In this document: piece after piece, positions 28,025-37,069 of the stretch
Layout: each line of letters opens with the position of its first letter
How positions within the stretch are numbered: the first letter of the stretch is position 1
Origin: Paraburkholderia sprentiae WSM5005
Lineage (GTDB): Bacteria; Pseudomonadota; Gammaproteobacteria; Burkholderiales; Burkholderiaceae
NCBI RefSeq assembly: GCF_001865575.2
Contig: NZ_CP017562.2
Location: 186,001-250,000 of the forward strand
DNA: 64,000 bases
Reading direction: 5' to 3'
Translations under genes and position numbers: made by a program
The notes under the pieces: model-generated
What the model was told of the DNA's origin: nothing
Database searches by the model: none
Seen by the model: the letters and a program-made list of their open reading frames with translations, nothing else

Positions 28025-28561
28025 GTGTCTCGAACTCTCATCACCCTGTTTTCGGTTTTCGCGCCGTTGTCCATGGTCACCGTCGGCGGCGGTCAGGGGA
28101 TCATCGCCGAGGTGCAGCGCCAGGTCGTCGACGTCCATCACTGGATGAGTCACGCGCAGTTCCTCAGCGACTTCGCGATCGCGCGGCTCGCGCCGGGCCC
28201 CGGCTCGCTGCTTGCGACGCTGATCGGCTATCAGGTCGGCGGGCTCGGCGGCGCGCTCGTCGCAACCGTCGCGCTATTCGGGCCGACCGCGTTTCTGATG
28301 TACGGCGTCGTGCACGTGTGGAACCGGCACGAAGGTGCGCGTTGGCTGAACGCGTTGCAGGCCGGATTGCGACCTGTGGCCGCCGGGCTGATTCTCGCGG
28401 CCGTCTACGTGCTGATCAAGGAACTCGAAGGCGGTTGGGTCGCGTGGCTCACCGCGGCCGTCGCGACCGTGCTCGTGATGTGGACGCGTATCAATGCATT
28501 GATATTGATCGCGGGCGGCGCGATCGTGTTCGTGCTGGTGCATTTTGCCGGCTTGTTGTAG
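28025..28561 (+). CDS. Chromate transporter, C-terminal-type half protein
   Basis: The 178-residue protein has the second-type CHR domain: LFSVFAPLSMVTVGGGQGIIAEVQRQ near the N-terminus and IARLAPGPGSLLATLIGYQVG after it, with about five hydrophobic helices. The GTG at 28025 is preferred over the upstream ATG at 27944 because the family begins at that point. Paired short CHR proteins encoded side by side act together in other bacteria. The gap to the first half gene is 43 bases. Confidence 0.83.
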   Translation: MSRTLITLFSVFAPLSMVTVGGGQGIIAEVQRQVVDVHHWMSHAQFLSDFAIARLAPGPGSLLATLIGYQVGGLGGALVATVALFGPTAFLMYGVVHVWNRHEGARWLNALQAGLRPVAAGLILAAVYVLIKELEGGWVAWLTAAVATVLVMWTRINALILIAGGAIVFVLVHFAGLL

Positions 28562-28713
28562 CGCACGGGGCGGGGAATGTGCGCGTGGATGGTGGATTCA
28601 GGCGTGGCGCACGGGTCGCTGTCCGAGTGGGCTTTTTCGATCGTGACTGTACCGGTCACCAGTGCGGAACGCGCCTTGCTATCGGCTCGATAAACCCGAC
28701 AGCATGGACAGCG

Positions 28714-29427
28714 ATGACCATCGGAACTTTCCCAACCTGGTTGCATGCCCTTTCATTCGTATCGGTCGCTGTCGGCGCCATCTGTGCCCTGGCGATCGCA
28801 GTCGACGAAGTTCGACACCCGCAGAAGATGTGGATCATGAATCTCGTTTGGCCGCTAACCGCGTTATTCGGTACCGTCCTATGGCTTGCTGCCTACTACG
28901 CGTGGGGACGCAATGTTCCGGGCGCCCGGAACAAGACCGAGGCGCAGCCGTTCGCAGCGATAGTCATGAAAGGAACGAGTCACTGCGGTGCCGGCTGTAC
29001 GCTTGGCGACATCATCGTCGAATGGTCAGCTTTCGCTTTCCCCGCGTTGGCGGTCTGGTTCGGGTGGCACACGCTGTTCAACGAAAAAACGTTTGCGGTT
29101 TGGATCCCCGATTTCATCGTCGCTTTTCTGCTCGGCATCGTGTTCCAGTACTTCACGATCAAACCGATGCGCGGCCTGTCCGTCCGCGCGGGTGTGCTGG
29201 CGGCCGTCAAAGCGGACGTCGCCTCCATTACGGCGTGGCAGGTCGGCATGTATGGACTCATGGCCATCGTCCAATTCCTATGGTTCAAGCGGGCTTACGG
29301 GGGAATCGCGATGGTTGCAAGCCCTGAGTTCTGGTTTGCGATGCAGCTCGCCATGTTCGCGGGATTCGCGACCAGCTATCCCGTTAACTGGTGGCTGATC
29401 CGTTCCGGTGTGAAGGAGAAGATGTGA
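28714..29427 (+). CDS. DUF4396 membrane protein
   Basis: The 237-residue protein has about six hydrophobic helices. It contains HPQKMWIMNLVWPLTALFG near the N-terminus and the conserved SHCGAGCTLGDIIVEW segment, which together mark the DUF4396 family. The Cys/His pattern in that segment suggests metal or redox chemistry in the membrane, but no activity is established. The ATG at 28714 gives the expected family start (TIGTFPTWLHAL). The stop overlaps the next start as GTGA. Neighbouring chromate and copper-type genes hint at a metal-stress setting. Confidence 0.8.
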   Translation: MTIGTFPTWLHALSFVSVAVGAICALAIAVDEVRHPQKMWIMNLVWPLTALFGTVLWLAAYYAWGRNVPGARNKTEAQPFAAIVMKGTSHCGAGCTLGDIIVEWSAFAFPALAVWFGWHTLFNEKTFAVWIPDFIVAFLLGIVFQYFTIKPMRGLSVRAGVLAAVKADVASITAWQVGMYGLMAIVQFLWFKRAYGGIAMVASPEFWFAMQLAMFAGFATSYPVNWWLIRSGVKEKM

Positions 29428-29609
29428 AGGCCGCGGTTCGGTTTGCGGGCGACCATTGCGCAACGGCATGCCTTTCGGAACAGAACGTTGCTGAAATGGC
29501 CGAATGCATCAAGTTAGACATGGACTGCGCGGACATTTGCCGCCTGGCTTCCGCTGCCATGGCTCGTGGCAGTAGTCGCGCGAAGGAATGTCGGGCGATG
29601 GGGCAGTAA
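29424..29609 (+). pseudogene. Truncated four-helix-bundle copper-binding (Csp/DUF326-like) protein
   Basis: The 61-codon frame begins with a GTG overlapping the DUF4396 stop. It contains DHCATACLSEQ and ECIKLDMDCADICRLASAAM followed by ARGS, which match the middle of Cys-rich copper-storage proteins. The family normally has a preceding Cys-rich helix and two further Cys-rich helices after ARGS; here the N-terminus is VKAAVRFAG and the frame stops after KECRAMGQ. I see no continuation in the other frames. It is therefore probably a remnant, though a short functional form cannot be excluded. Confidence 0.7.
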
Positions 29610-29711
29610 GAAGCGGGCTCGATCGCTGCATCGGGCAGCCTCGGCTGCGTATGCGCCTAGCATAAAACGGTGACTATTAAAGGAAAACCGCTAAAAATGC
29701 GGGCGAAAGCA

Positions 29712-29738
29712 TAAAGTTATCCGTCAGTCTGCCGATAA
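29712..29738 (+). promoter_or_regulatory. Sigma-28 (FliA) type flagellar promoter
   Basis: TAAAGTTA (29712-29719), an 11-base spacer and GCCGATAA (29731-29738) agree with the enterobacterial FliA consensus TAAAGTTT-N11-GCCGATAA at 15 of 16 positions. It points to the MHYT-GGDEF-EAL gene starting at 29852. Confidence 0.8.
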
Positions 29739-29742
29739 AGCA

Positions 29743-29760
29743 GCGGCACGCACGTGCCGC
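29743..29760 (+). promoter_or_regulatory. Perfect inverted repeat in the predicted leader
   Basis: GCGGCACG (29743-29750) and CGTGCCGC (29753-29760) form an 8-base stem with a 2-base centre. It begins 5 bases after the sigma-28 -10 box, at or near the expected transcription start, so it could be an operator or a 5' stem. Confidence 0.5.
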
Positions 29761-29851
29761 GCATTGACACGGCGCGGCTCACCGAAGCCAAGGCGGAGCG
29801 CAAGAAAAAAAACAGTCGCAAACTAGAGACAAAATAAGAGAGAGAGGGTCG

Positions 29852-31951
29852 ATGACCGGTGTCTATAACCCGCTGCTGGTCTGCCTGTCGCTGGTGGTCG
29901 CATTCCTTGCGTCCTACACGGCCGTGGAGCTGTCCGGTGGCCTGAATGCCCTCGCGAGCGCAAAACGGCGGCCGCTATGGCTCGTCGGCGGCGCGGTGTC
30001 GATGGGAGTCGGCATCTGGTCGATGCACTTCATCGGCATGCTCGCGTTCTCGCTCCCGATTACGGTCGGCTACGATTTTTCCGTCACCGCGGCGTCGCTG
30101 TTCCTCGCGATCGGCGTATCACTCATCGCGCTTGCCACCGCGAGCCGCGGCGCGTTGTCGCGAGGGCGCCTGTGCGTTGCCGGAACGATCATGGGCATCG
30201 GCGTAGCCGCGATGCACTTCACCGGCATGCACGCGATGCAGATGTCGCCGGCAATCGAGTACACGACCTGGAAAGTCGTGCTCTCGGTGGGCGTGGCGAT
30301 CGCCGCTTCGATGGCGGCACTCTGGCTCGCCTTCAGGCTGCGCACGTCGGACGTGGAAAATCTCGTCGTCAAGCGGCTCGGCGCGGCCGTCATCATGGCG
30401 GTCGCGATCACCGGCATGCACTATCTCGGCATGAGCGCGGCCAACTTCGCCGCCGGCAGCCTGTGTCTCTCCGGCGGTAAGCTGGATGCGAACTGGCTTG
30501 CGCTCGTGGTCACGGCGACTTCGTTCACCGTGCTAGTGGGTACGCTCGCCTTGCTCGGCTTCCTGACGAGCAGCCTTTCGATCTCGCTGAAGCGCGCGAA
30601 CCGGCAATTGCATTATCTCGGCACGCACGATGCGCTGACGAATCTGCCGAACCGCCAGCAACTTTCGTTGCGCATCGCACAGGCGGTCGCCGAATGCGCG
30701 CGCGAGGAATCGCCGTTCGCGGTGCTCTTCGTCGATCTCGACGGCTTCAAGTCAATCAACGATTCGCTCGGCCATCGCGTCGGCGACGACTTGCTGCAAG
30801 TGTGCGCCGAGCGTCTGCGCGAGGACCTGCGCCATACCGACATGGTCGCGCGGCTTGGCGGAGATGAATTCGTGATCGTGATCGACAACGTGGCCGATGG
30901 GTCGTCCGCCGTGGCGGTCGCCAACGCGGTGCTGCGGCGGCTAAGCCAGGAGATCGTCGTCAACGGATTGCAGTTGCGCGTGAGTGCGAGCATCGGCATC
31001 GCGATCTATCCGCGCGATGGCGGCAATGCCGACGAACTGCTGCACAGCGCGGACGCCGCGATGTACGCCGCCAAGCAAAGCGGGCGCAATACGTTCCGCG
31101 TGTTCGAGCCGCAGATGAACCACACGGCGCTGAAGTCGCTGATCCTGCAGCGCGATCTGCATCGTGCGTTGAGCGGTGGCGAACTCAGTATGTCGTTCCA
31201 GCCGAAGTTCAGCGTGGCATCGCAATCGGTGACTGGCGTCGAGGCACTGATCCGCTGGCGTCATCCTGAACTGGGCGAGATTGCGCCGCTCGAATTCATC
31301 CCGATCGCGGAACGCTCAGGCCTCATCGTCGAGATCGGCGACTGGGTGCTGCGCGAGGTCTGCCGCAACATTGCGCTATGGGACGCGCAAGGCCTGCCCG
31401 CGATCTCTGTCGCGGTGAATCTTTCGCCGATCCAGTTCAGCGTGCCGGACCTGGTGGCCCGCATCGATGCGCTGACCGGGGCAGCCGGCGTCGAACCGTG
31501 CCGCCTGATGTTCGAGATTACGGAAACGACAGCGATGCAGAACGTCGAGAAGACGAGCCGCACGATCGAAGCGCTGCGCTCGCGCGGCTATACCGTCGCC
31601 ATCGACGACTTCGGCACCGGCTATTCGAGCCTGTGCTATCTGCAGCGCTTCAGGTTCGACCAGATCAAGATCGACGGCTCGTTCATGCGCGATCTCGACG
31701 CCGACGGCCAGCGCGGTAGCGCATTGCTATCCGCCGTCCTGACGCTCGCGCGCGCGTTGCAAATCGAGGTCGTGGCCGAGGGCGTCGAGACGGAGTCGCA
31801 ATTGCGCACGCTCAGCGAGCTTGCCTGCGATCAGATGCAGGGCTTCCTGTTGAGCCGCCCGTTGCCTGCCGCCGAGTTCCTGGCGTTCCTGCGTTGCGCC
31901 GCGGACCGGATCGTCGCCGCGAAGCGCGCCTGCATGACGCCCGCCGGGTGA
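29852..31951 (+). CDS. MHYT-GGDEF-EAL membrane c-di-GMP enzyme
   Basis: The 699-residue protein has an MHYT membrane sensor with three motif copies: MHFIGM (58-63), MHFTGM (121-126) and MHYLGM (189-194), a fold proposed to bind copper and sense gases. A GGDEF domain (motif at 336-340) has an intact inhibitory site RHTD five residues upstream. An EAL domain starts near 440 with EALIRWR at 464-470. Both catalytic motifs are intact, so it may make and break c-di-GMP. AGAGAGGG precedes the ATG. The FliA-type promoter suggests expression with late flagellar genes. Confidence 0.93.
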   Translation: MTGVYNPLLVCLSLVVAFLASYTAVELSGGLNALASAKRRPLWLVGGAVSMGVGIWSMHFIGMLAFSLPITVGYDFSVTAASLFLAIGVSLIALATASRGALSRGRLCVAGTIMGIGVAAMHFTGMHAMQMSPAIEYTTWKVVLSVGVAIAASMAALWLAFRLRTSDVENLVVKRLGAAVIMAVAITGMHYLGMSAANFAAGSLCLSGGKLDANWLALVVTATSFTVLVGTLALLGFLTSSLSISLKRANRQLHYLGTHDALTNLPNRQQLSLRIAQAVAECAREESPFAVLFVDLDGFKSINDSLGHRVGDDLLQVCAERLREDLRHTDMVARLGGDEFVIVIDNVADGSSAVAVANAVLRRLSQEIVVNGLQLRVSASIGIAIYPRDGGNADELLHSADAAMYAAKQSGRNTFRVFEPQMNHTALKSLILQRDLHRALSGGELSMSFQPKFSVASQSVTGVEALIRWRHPELGEIAPLEFIPIAERSGLIVEIGDWVLREVCRNIALWDAQGLPAISVAVNLSPIQFSVPDLVARIDALTGAAGVEPCRLMFEITETTAMQNVEKTSRTIEALRSRGYTVAIDDFGTGYSSLCYLQRFRFDQIKIDGSFMRDLDADGQRGSALLSAVLTLARALQIEVVAEGVETESQLRTLSELACDQMQGFLLSRPLPAAEFLAFLRCAADRIVAAKRACMTPAG

Positions 31952-31955
31952 CGAC

Positions 31956-31972
31956 GGCCGCGCTTTGCGGCC
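31956..31972. terminator. Hairpin between convergent genes
   Basis: GGCCGC (31956-31961) and GCGGCC (31967-31972) form a 6-base stem with a 5-base loop, 4 bases after the GGDEF-EAL stop and 25 bases before the convergent ThDP enzyme stop. No T tract. Confidence 0.45.
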
Positions 31973-31997
31973 ACCAACGCGACGATAGGTACGCATC

Positions 31998-33749
31998 TCA
32001 CGGACAGGTTTCGGCTTCTGCATAGTACCGATTCGGCGCGGGAAAGACCCCGGTCATGACCTCGATCAGGAACGGGCCGTCATATCGACATGCTTCGTTT
32101 AATACATCATCGAGCTCGTCGATTTGCTCGACCGCGCGCGCGGCCACCCCGATCGACGATGCAAAAGCCGACCAGCTATGACGAGGCAGTTGGGTGAACT
32201 GCTCCGAAATCGAACCGCTGCTGATCGCATCGATATGGATTGCGCCATGCGCAGCGTTATTCAGAACCACATAGATCACCTTGACGCGGTATCGAGCCGC
32301 GGTCTGGATCTCCATGCCGTGCATCATCATGCACCCATCGCCGGTCACGACGACACAGGGTCGTTCCGGGGCCGCGAGCTTCACGCCGATTCCAGCAGCG
32401 ATGGCCCATCCCATCGGCGCCAGCGAGCTCGACGAAAAATAGTTGCCGATGCCTGACGACAGCCAGTAGTGAGCCATGAAGATGCGGTGAGCGCCGGAGT
32501 CGACCACGACGTTGCTGTCCTTCGGCAGCACTGAGCACAAGCGCTTCACGACGTCTCCCGGGTAAAGCGCCGCACCATCGTCGCCGGAGACTCGTACCGC
32601 CAACTGCTCGAACTGAGGGTCGTACAGCGGGGTTCGGTTGACCTCGGCAACCCACGCCTTTCGTCGTTGCAGCGTTCCGGGGAATCCTGGGTAATCCTCC
32701 GTACCCTTGCGGGCCAGCAACCGGAAGCTCGCGCCAATTCCGGAGAAGATCTGCTGACGCGCAATGTGCCCCATCGCCGGTGAATCGAAGCTGTCGTCGA
32801 AGATCAGCAGTTCCTTGCCGCCCGTCAGCTTCCCGCTCCAGTTCATGCTGTCTCGCTGGTTCAGGTCGCAACCAAATACGACGAGCGCGTCCAGTTCGTC
32901 CGAGTTGATCACACGCGCAGCACGCGAATGGCTCGAGAATCCATATACGCCTAGGGCAAGGGCATGTTCCTCAGGAAACGCGCCTTTTCCCGATAGCGTC
33001 GTCGCGACTGGAATATGAAATTTTTCCGCGACCTCGAGCAGAACCTTGGCCGTTTCTGCATCGTTACCGCGACTGCCGATCAGAAACGCGACTTTCTTCG
33101 GCTGGAGCAGATACTGATCGCAGAGCACATCGAGAGCGGCGCGATTCGCGGGCACCTCGCATGCGTTGAATTCACCGTGGGCGTAGGGTTGCCGTGCGGT
33201 GTCCTGACCCGGCAGGACATCCTGTTTTTGAACGTCGACGGGAATACTGATGAACGACTGCGCTCGACGCATCCAGTTCAAGCCATCTGTCGCACGGCGC
33301 ATCTCTGCCTGAATATTTTCCTTGTTCTTGAGCTCGACGATATCCGTGACAAGACTTTTGACCACACCGCTTTCAAAGATGCCTCCAGACGTGGCATCCT
33401 GGAACGCCCCTTTTCCTTCCGAGCGCGATGAGATCCCTCCGGCGATATAGAGCATCGGGATCCGGTCTGCGTGGGCGGCAGCCATGCCAGGCACGAAATT
33501 CATCGTGCCCGGGCCGGAAATGCCGGCACACACCCCGAATTTTCGGCTGGCGCGGGCATAGCCATCGGCCATGAAAGCACTGCCGGTCTCATGCGCGCCT
33601 ACAATGCCACGAACTAAAGGGGAATTGTCGATTGCGTTCAGCAGCGGGTAGATCAGTTTCCCCGGGACCAGAAACACGTGATCTATTCCTGCGGACTCCA
33701 ACGACTTCACAACCACTTTCGACACATTCAGCGGAACGTTTGATCTCAT
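31998..33749 (-). CDS. Thiamine-diphosphate-dependent enzyme, acetolactate synthase-like
   Basis: The 583-residue protein has the three-domain plan of the ThDP oxidase/decarboxylase superfamily. The N-terminal pyrimidine-binding domain carries the catalytic Glu in GAHETGSAFMADGYAR. The C-terminal domain has the cofactor motif starting GDGCMMMHGME and ending VVLNN, with the usual spacing. Close relatives include acetolactate synthase, sulfopyruvate decarboxylase and phosphonopyruvate decarboxylase; substrate and product cannot be chosen from sequence. The ATG at 33749 gives the expected family start, but no good ribosome site is seen. Confidence 0.85.
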   Translation of the reverse strand: MRSNVPLNVSKVVVKSLESAGIDHVFLVPGKLIYPLLNAIDNSPLVRGIVGAHETGSAFMADGYARASRKFGVCAGISGPGTMNFVPGMAAAHADRIPMLYIAGGISSRSEGKGAFQDATSGGIFESGVVKSLVTDIVELKNKENIQAEMRRATDGLNWMRRAQSFISIPVDVQKQDVLPGQDTARQPYAHGEFNACEVPANRAALDVLCDQYLLQPKKVAFLIGSRGNDAETAKVLLEVAEKFHIPVATTLSGKGAFPEEHALALGVYGFSSHSRAARVINSDELDALVVFGCDLNQRDSMNWSGKLTGGKELLIFDDSFDSPAMGHIARQQIFSGIGASFRLLARKGTEDYPGFPGTLQRRKAWVAEVNRTPLYDPQFEQLAVRVSGDDGAALYPGDVVKRLCSVLPKDSNVVVDSGAHRIFMAHYWLSSGIGNYFSSSSLAPMGWAIAAGIGVKLAAPERPCVVVTGDGCMMMHGMEIQTAARYRVKVIYVVLNNAAHGAIHIDAISSGSISEQFTQLPRHSWSAFASSIGVAARAVEQIDELDDVLNEACRYDGPFLIEVMTGVFPAPNRYYAEAETCP

Positions 33750-34149
33750 AGTGTTGGCGACGATCTGACGAGATACCGTTAATCGAATCTCACCGCTGTC
33801 CATCTGGACGTCGCGCGCTGCATGTCGAGGCGGCACGAGACGAAGTCGGCGACAGCCAGTTTGTGGAGACGGCGAGATTACCTTCAGCGCGCTGCGGCAC
33901 ATCGTCCGCAGTTGCCCATCAAGCTATTTCCTCGAACCTGCCTGACCGGCGGGCCCGCATGTCTCCATCCACAATCACACGTCCCTGGCTGCATCCTTGA
34001 TCCCGCGCACCCGCCTCCGTGTCGGAGGCAGTCGCGGCTTGTTGTTGATCACCCGGCGCGCGGGGATCGCGGGTCTGCGCCCGCTCGACTTCCGCCCGGC
34101 TGGAATACGCCGACGGTATGGACCGACGTCGTCCAGCAACAGGAGCTGC
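33750..34149. other. Intergenic region between ThDP enzyme and chemoreceptor genes
   Basis: This 400-base stretch lies upstream of the ThDP enzyme gene and downstream of the chemoreceptor, both on the minus strand. I see no gene, clear promoter or strong hairpin in it. Confidence 0.4.
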
Positions 34150-35895
34150 TCAGAATGTCTGCCAGTCGGATGTCTTCGTATCGAGGGCCGCAACCGACTC
34201 GCTGCTGGCTGAAGACGGGACTGGCGTCCTCGCGGCTTTCGTCGGTGCCGCAGGAGAGGAGGCGGAACGGTTCGGAGCCGTCCGCTGCGGCGCTGCCTTG
34301 GGTGAGGTCGCCCGCGAGGAGCTTGTCTTCGCGCCGTTGACCTTGAAGAAGGCGACGGCCTTGCGCAGGCTTTCCGCTTGCTGCGCCATGGTCTGAGCCG
34401 CCGCCGAAGCCTCTTCGACGAGCGCCGCGTTCTGCTGAGTGACCTGGTCCATCTGGTTGACTGCCTGATTGACCTGCTCGATGCCGGTGCTTTGCTCTTT
34501 CGAGGCCGACGAGATTTCGCCCACGATGTCGGTCACACGCTTCACTGACTGCACGATTTCCTTGATCGCACCGCCTGCCTCTTCGACGAGCATCGAGCCC
34601 GCCTCGACCCGGCTGACAGAGGCGGAGATCAGCTCCTTGATTTCCTTTGCGGCAGTAGCGCTGCGTTGCGCGAGCGTGCGGACTTCACCCGCAACGACCG
34701 CGAAGCCCCGACCCTGTTCTCCGGCGCGAGCCGCCTCGACTGCTGCGTTCAGCGCGAGGATATTGGTCTGGAAGGCGATGCCCTCGATGACACCGATAAT
34801 TTCGGACATCGTGGCCGAACTCGTGGAGATATCGCGCATCGTCTCGACCACACGCCCGACGATTTCGCCACCACGTTGCGCGACGCCCGACGCGGTACCC
34901 GAGAGGGTGGCAGCCTGGCTTGCATTGTCCGTGTTGTGACGGACCGCCGCAGTCAGTTCCTCCATGCTGGAAGCCGTTTCTTCGAGCGACGCCGCCTGTT
35001 CCTCCGTGCGGCTCGACAGATCCAGATTGCCTTGTGCGATCTGCGCACTCGCAGTCGCGACGCCTTCGGCGTTCTCACGCACGTCGGACACGACCCGCAC
35101 GAGCGCATCGCACATGGCTTTCAGCGACGCCATGAGGCTATTCGTATCACCGGGCCGCAGCTCAATGCTGATGTTCAGGTCGCCGGCCGCCACGCTTCGC
35201 GCCACAGCAGCAGCCGTCGCGGGTTCCGTACCCAGCTGGCGCGTGACGCTGCGCATCATCCATATGCCGATCCCGACGCCGATCAACACCGACATCGCGA
35301 CGAGGACGAGCATCACAGCGCGACCTTCGTCATACACCGCATCGTTGGATTCGGCCGTTCTTTGGGCGTCGCTCTGTTTCAGAGCAACCAGGTTGCCCAT
35401 CAGGACGAGAGTCTTGAAACCCTTCCGGTGGTACTCGCCGAGCATATATTCGGTCAGGCCATCCCGATCCTCCAATCCGGCAGCGTTGATCTTGCCTTTC
35501 ATTTCATTGAAGGCCTGGATGTAGTCCTGCCAGCCCTGATCGAGCTCGGCAAAGGTCGCCTTTCCTTTGTCGGTATAGACGAGGGGCTCCGCCTGATTGA
35601 GGTGTTCACGCGCGGAGGCCAGGGCCTTGTCAGCCTGATCCAGCGAGCCAGCCCGCTGTGCGGCCGTCGTAGCCAGCACTGCGTTGCGCAGATAGGTGCC
35701 GACTCGCAGCACGTCGGCGTTCGCCTGCTGTATCAGGTTGAGCCCGACGAGATCCTGCCGATACGTCTGGTCCGCGTTCGCGCTGATTTGCGCCATGTTG
35801 CGCAGACCGATCCCGCTGACGACAGCGCTGATGATCGAAACCAGGATGAAAGCGCTGATCAGCCTGGTACCGAGTTTCATATTGCCGAAATTCAT
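34150..35895 (-). CDS. Methyl-accepting chemotaxis protein (four-helix-bundle sensor)
   Basis: The 581-residue protein starts [17 protein letters not shown] after a short leader (first membrane helix), has a periplasmic four-helix-bundle sensor (about residues 35-190), a second membrane helix ([20 protein letters not shown]), a HAMP domain and a signalling tail with the conserved hairpin tip [20 protein letters not shown]. It ends in DWQTF, an xWxxF pentapeptide of the type that tethers CheR/CheB adaptation enzymes. The ligand is unknown. A sigma-28 type promoter lies about 160 bases upstream. The ATG at 35895 is chosen over an upstream one that adds a non-family leader. Confidence 0.93.
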   Translation of the reverse strand: MNFGNMKLGTRLISAFILVSIISAVVSGIGLRNMAQISANADQTYRQDLVGLNLIQQANADVLRVGTYLRNAVLATTAAQRAGSLDQADKALASAREHLNQAEPLVYTDKGKATFAELDQGWQDYIQAFNEMKGKINAAGLEDRDGLTEYMLGEYHRKGFKTLVLMGNLVALKQSDAQRTAESNDAVYDEGRAVMLVLVAMSVLIGVGIGIWMMRSVTRQLGTEPATAAAVARSVAAGDLNISIELRPGDTNSLMASLKAMCDALVRVVSDVRENAEGVATASAQIAQGNLDLSSRTEEQAASLEETASSMEELTAAVRHNTDNASQAATLSGTASGVAQRGGEIVGRVVETMRDISTSSATMSEIIGVIEGIAFQTNILALNAAVEAARAGEQGRGFAVVAGEVRTLAQRSATAAKEIKELISASVSRVEAGSMLVEEAGGAIKEIVQSVKRVTDIVGEISSASKEQSTGIEQVNQAVNQMDQVTQQNAALVEEASAAAQTMAQQAESLRKAVAFFKVNGAKTSSSRATSPKAAPQRTAPNRSASSPAAPTKAARTPVPSSASSESVAALDTKTSDWQTF

Positions 35896-36054
35896 AGTTC
35901 GCTTCGCTGAGAATAAAAACCGGAACGGAAAAGCAGTCCAGCCACGCTGCGGCGTCCGCCGCTGGCCGGCAATGGAGCCCGATGGCACGTCGCAGGACGC
36001 GTTTCGGTGGGCTCGGCATCCGGCAACGGCGAACGCACTACTGCACTCAACTGG

Positions 36055-36081
36055 TTATCGGCAGCGTGGAATGTTTCTTCA
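36055..36081 (-). promoter_or_regulatory. Sigma-28 type promoter of the chemoreceptor gene
   Basis: On the minus strand TGAAGAAA (36081-36074), an 11-base spacer and GCCGATAA (36062-36055) form a FliA-like promoter. The -10 box is perfect, the -35 box partial. It lies 160 bases upstream of the receptor start. Confidence 0.6.
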
Positions 36082-36226
36082 TACGATTTGCTGGATTGCA
36101 GTTCAGATTTTTTACATCTCCGCGAGGACTGCCGAACGTGCCGTCAGATCTCCGTATCAACGTTGTGCATGGAAGCGTTAGCCGCACTCATTTGGTGCGG
36201 AACGTTTCACACTGTCTCAGCGCTAT

Positions 36227-36970
36227 TTAGCGCGCGTTGTACCACTCGACGGCGTCTTCGCCGGCCGGGATGTAGAACGGACTCGATGCATCGGTCGCGG
36301 CGAGCCATACGGCTTGCGCAACATCCGACGCGTGCGTGACAGTTGTCTCTTTCTCCCAGTTAGCGAAGATCTGCTGCACGAGTTCGGCGTAGGGCTCGGG
36401 AAAGCCAGCTGTCATGCGCGTCCGCGCGTTCTCGCCGAAACGGGTCGAAGGCGCGCGTCCCGGCAGCACGACACGCACGCGCACGTTGAACTGCTCCAAT
36501 TCAAGCGCGAGCGATCCGCTAAACGCGTTCACTGCGGACTTGCTTGCGGTATAGACCGATAGCAGATGCAACGGCCTGAGCGTGACGGTCGACGTAACGT
36601 TCACGATCACGCCTTCGCCACGCTCGCGGAACTGCGGCAACACGGCCTGCGCCGTCGCGATGGTGCCGAGCGTGTTGGTCTCGAAGATCTCGCGCACGGT
36701 GTCCATCGGCGTGCCTTCGAGCGCGTTCAGAAAGCCGATGCCCGCGTTGTTGACCAGCACATCGATGGGACCGGCCGCATCGATGGCGGCGCGAATGCTT
36801 TGCGGGTCCTTCACATCGAGCGCGAGGATCGAAAGACGATCGGAGCGCGGCAACACGTCTTCGCGCGGGGTGCGCATCGTGGCGATCACGCGCCAGTCGC
36901 GATCGAGAAAATAACGCGCGATTTCGAGGCCAAACCCGGATGAGCAGCCGGTAATCAATACGGTCTTCAT
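36227..36970 (-). CDS. Short-chain dehydrogenase/reductase
   Basis: The 247-residue protein is a classical SDR: cofactor motif VLITGCSSGFGLEIAR, VLVNNAGIGF, a catalytic Ser in VTSTVT and the YxxxK pair in SVYTASKSAVNAF. An Arg in VIATMRTP suggests NADP(H) preference. The ATG at 36970 gives the expected start; an in-frame ATG at 37003 only adds a short non-family leader. It is divergent from the AraC regulator at 37070 with a 99-base gap, a common arrangement in which the regulator controls the reductase. Substrate unknown. Confidence 0.88.
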   Translation of the reverse strand: MKTVLITGCSSGFGLEIARYFLDRDWRVIATMRTPREDVLPRSDRLSILALDVKDPQSIRAAIDAAGPIDVLVNNAGIGFLNALEGTPMDTVREIFETNTLGTIATAQAVLPQFRERGEGVIVNVTSTVTLRPLHLLSVYTASKSAVNAFSGSLALELEQFNVRVRVVLPGRAPSTRFGENARTRMTAGFPEPYAELVQQIFANWEKETTVTHASDVAQAVWLAATDASSPFYIPAGEDAVEWYNAR

Positions 36971-37069
36971 GTCGACTCCTGTAGTCGGTGACAGTCCGGT
37001 CACGATACCTCGCGACCGGCCGGACTCGCTACAATCGAACGTCCATGGTTCATTCGAGATCGTCCGATC

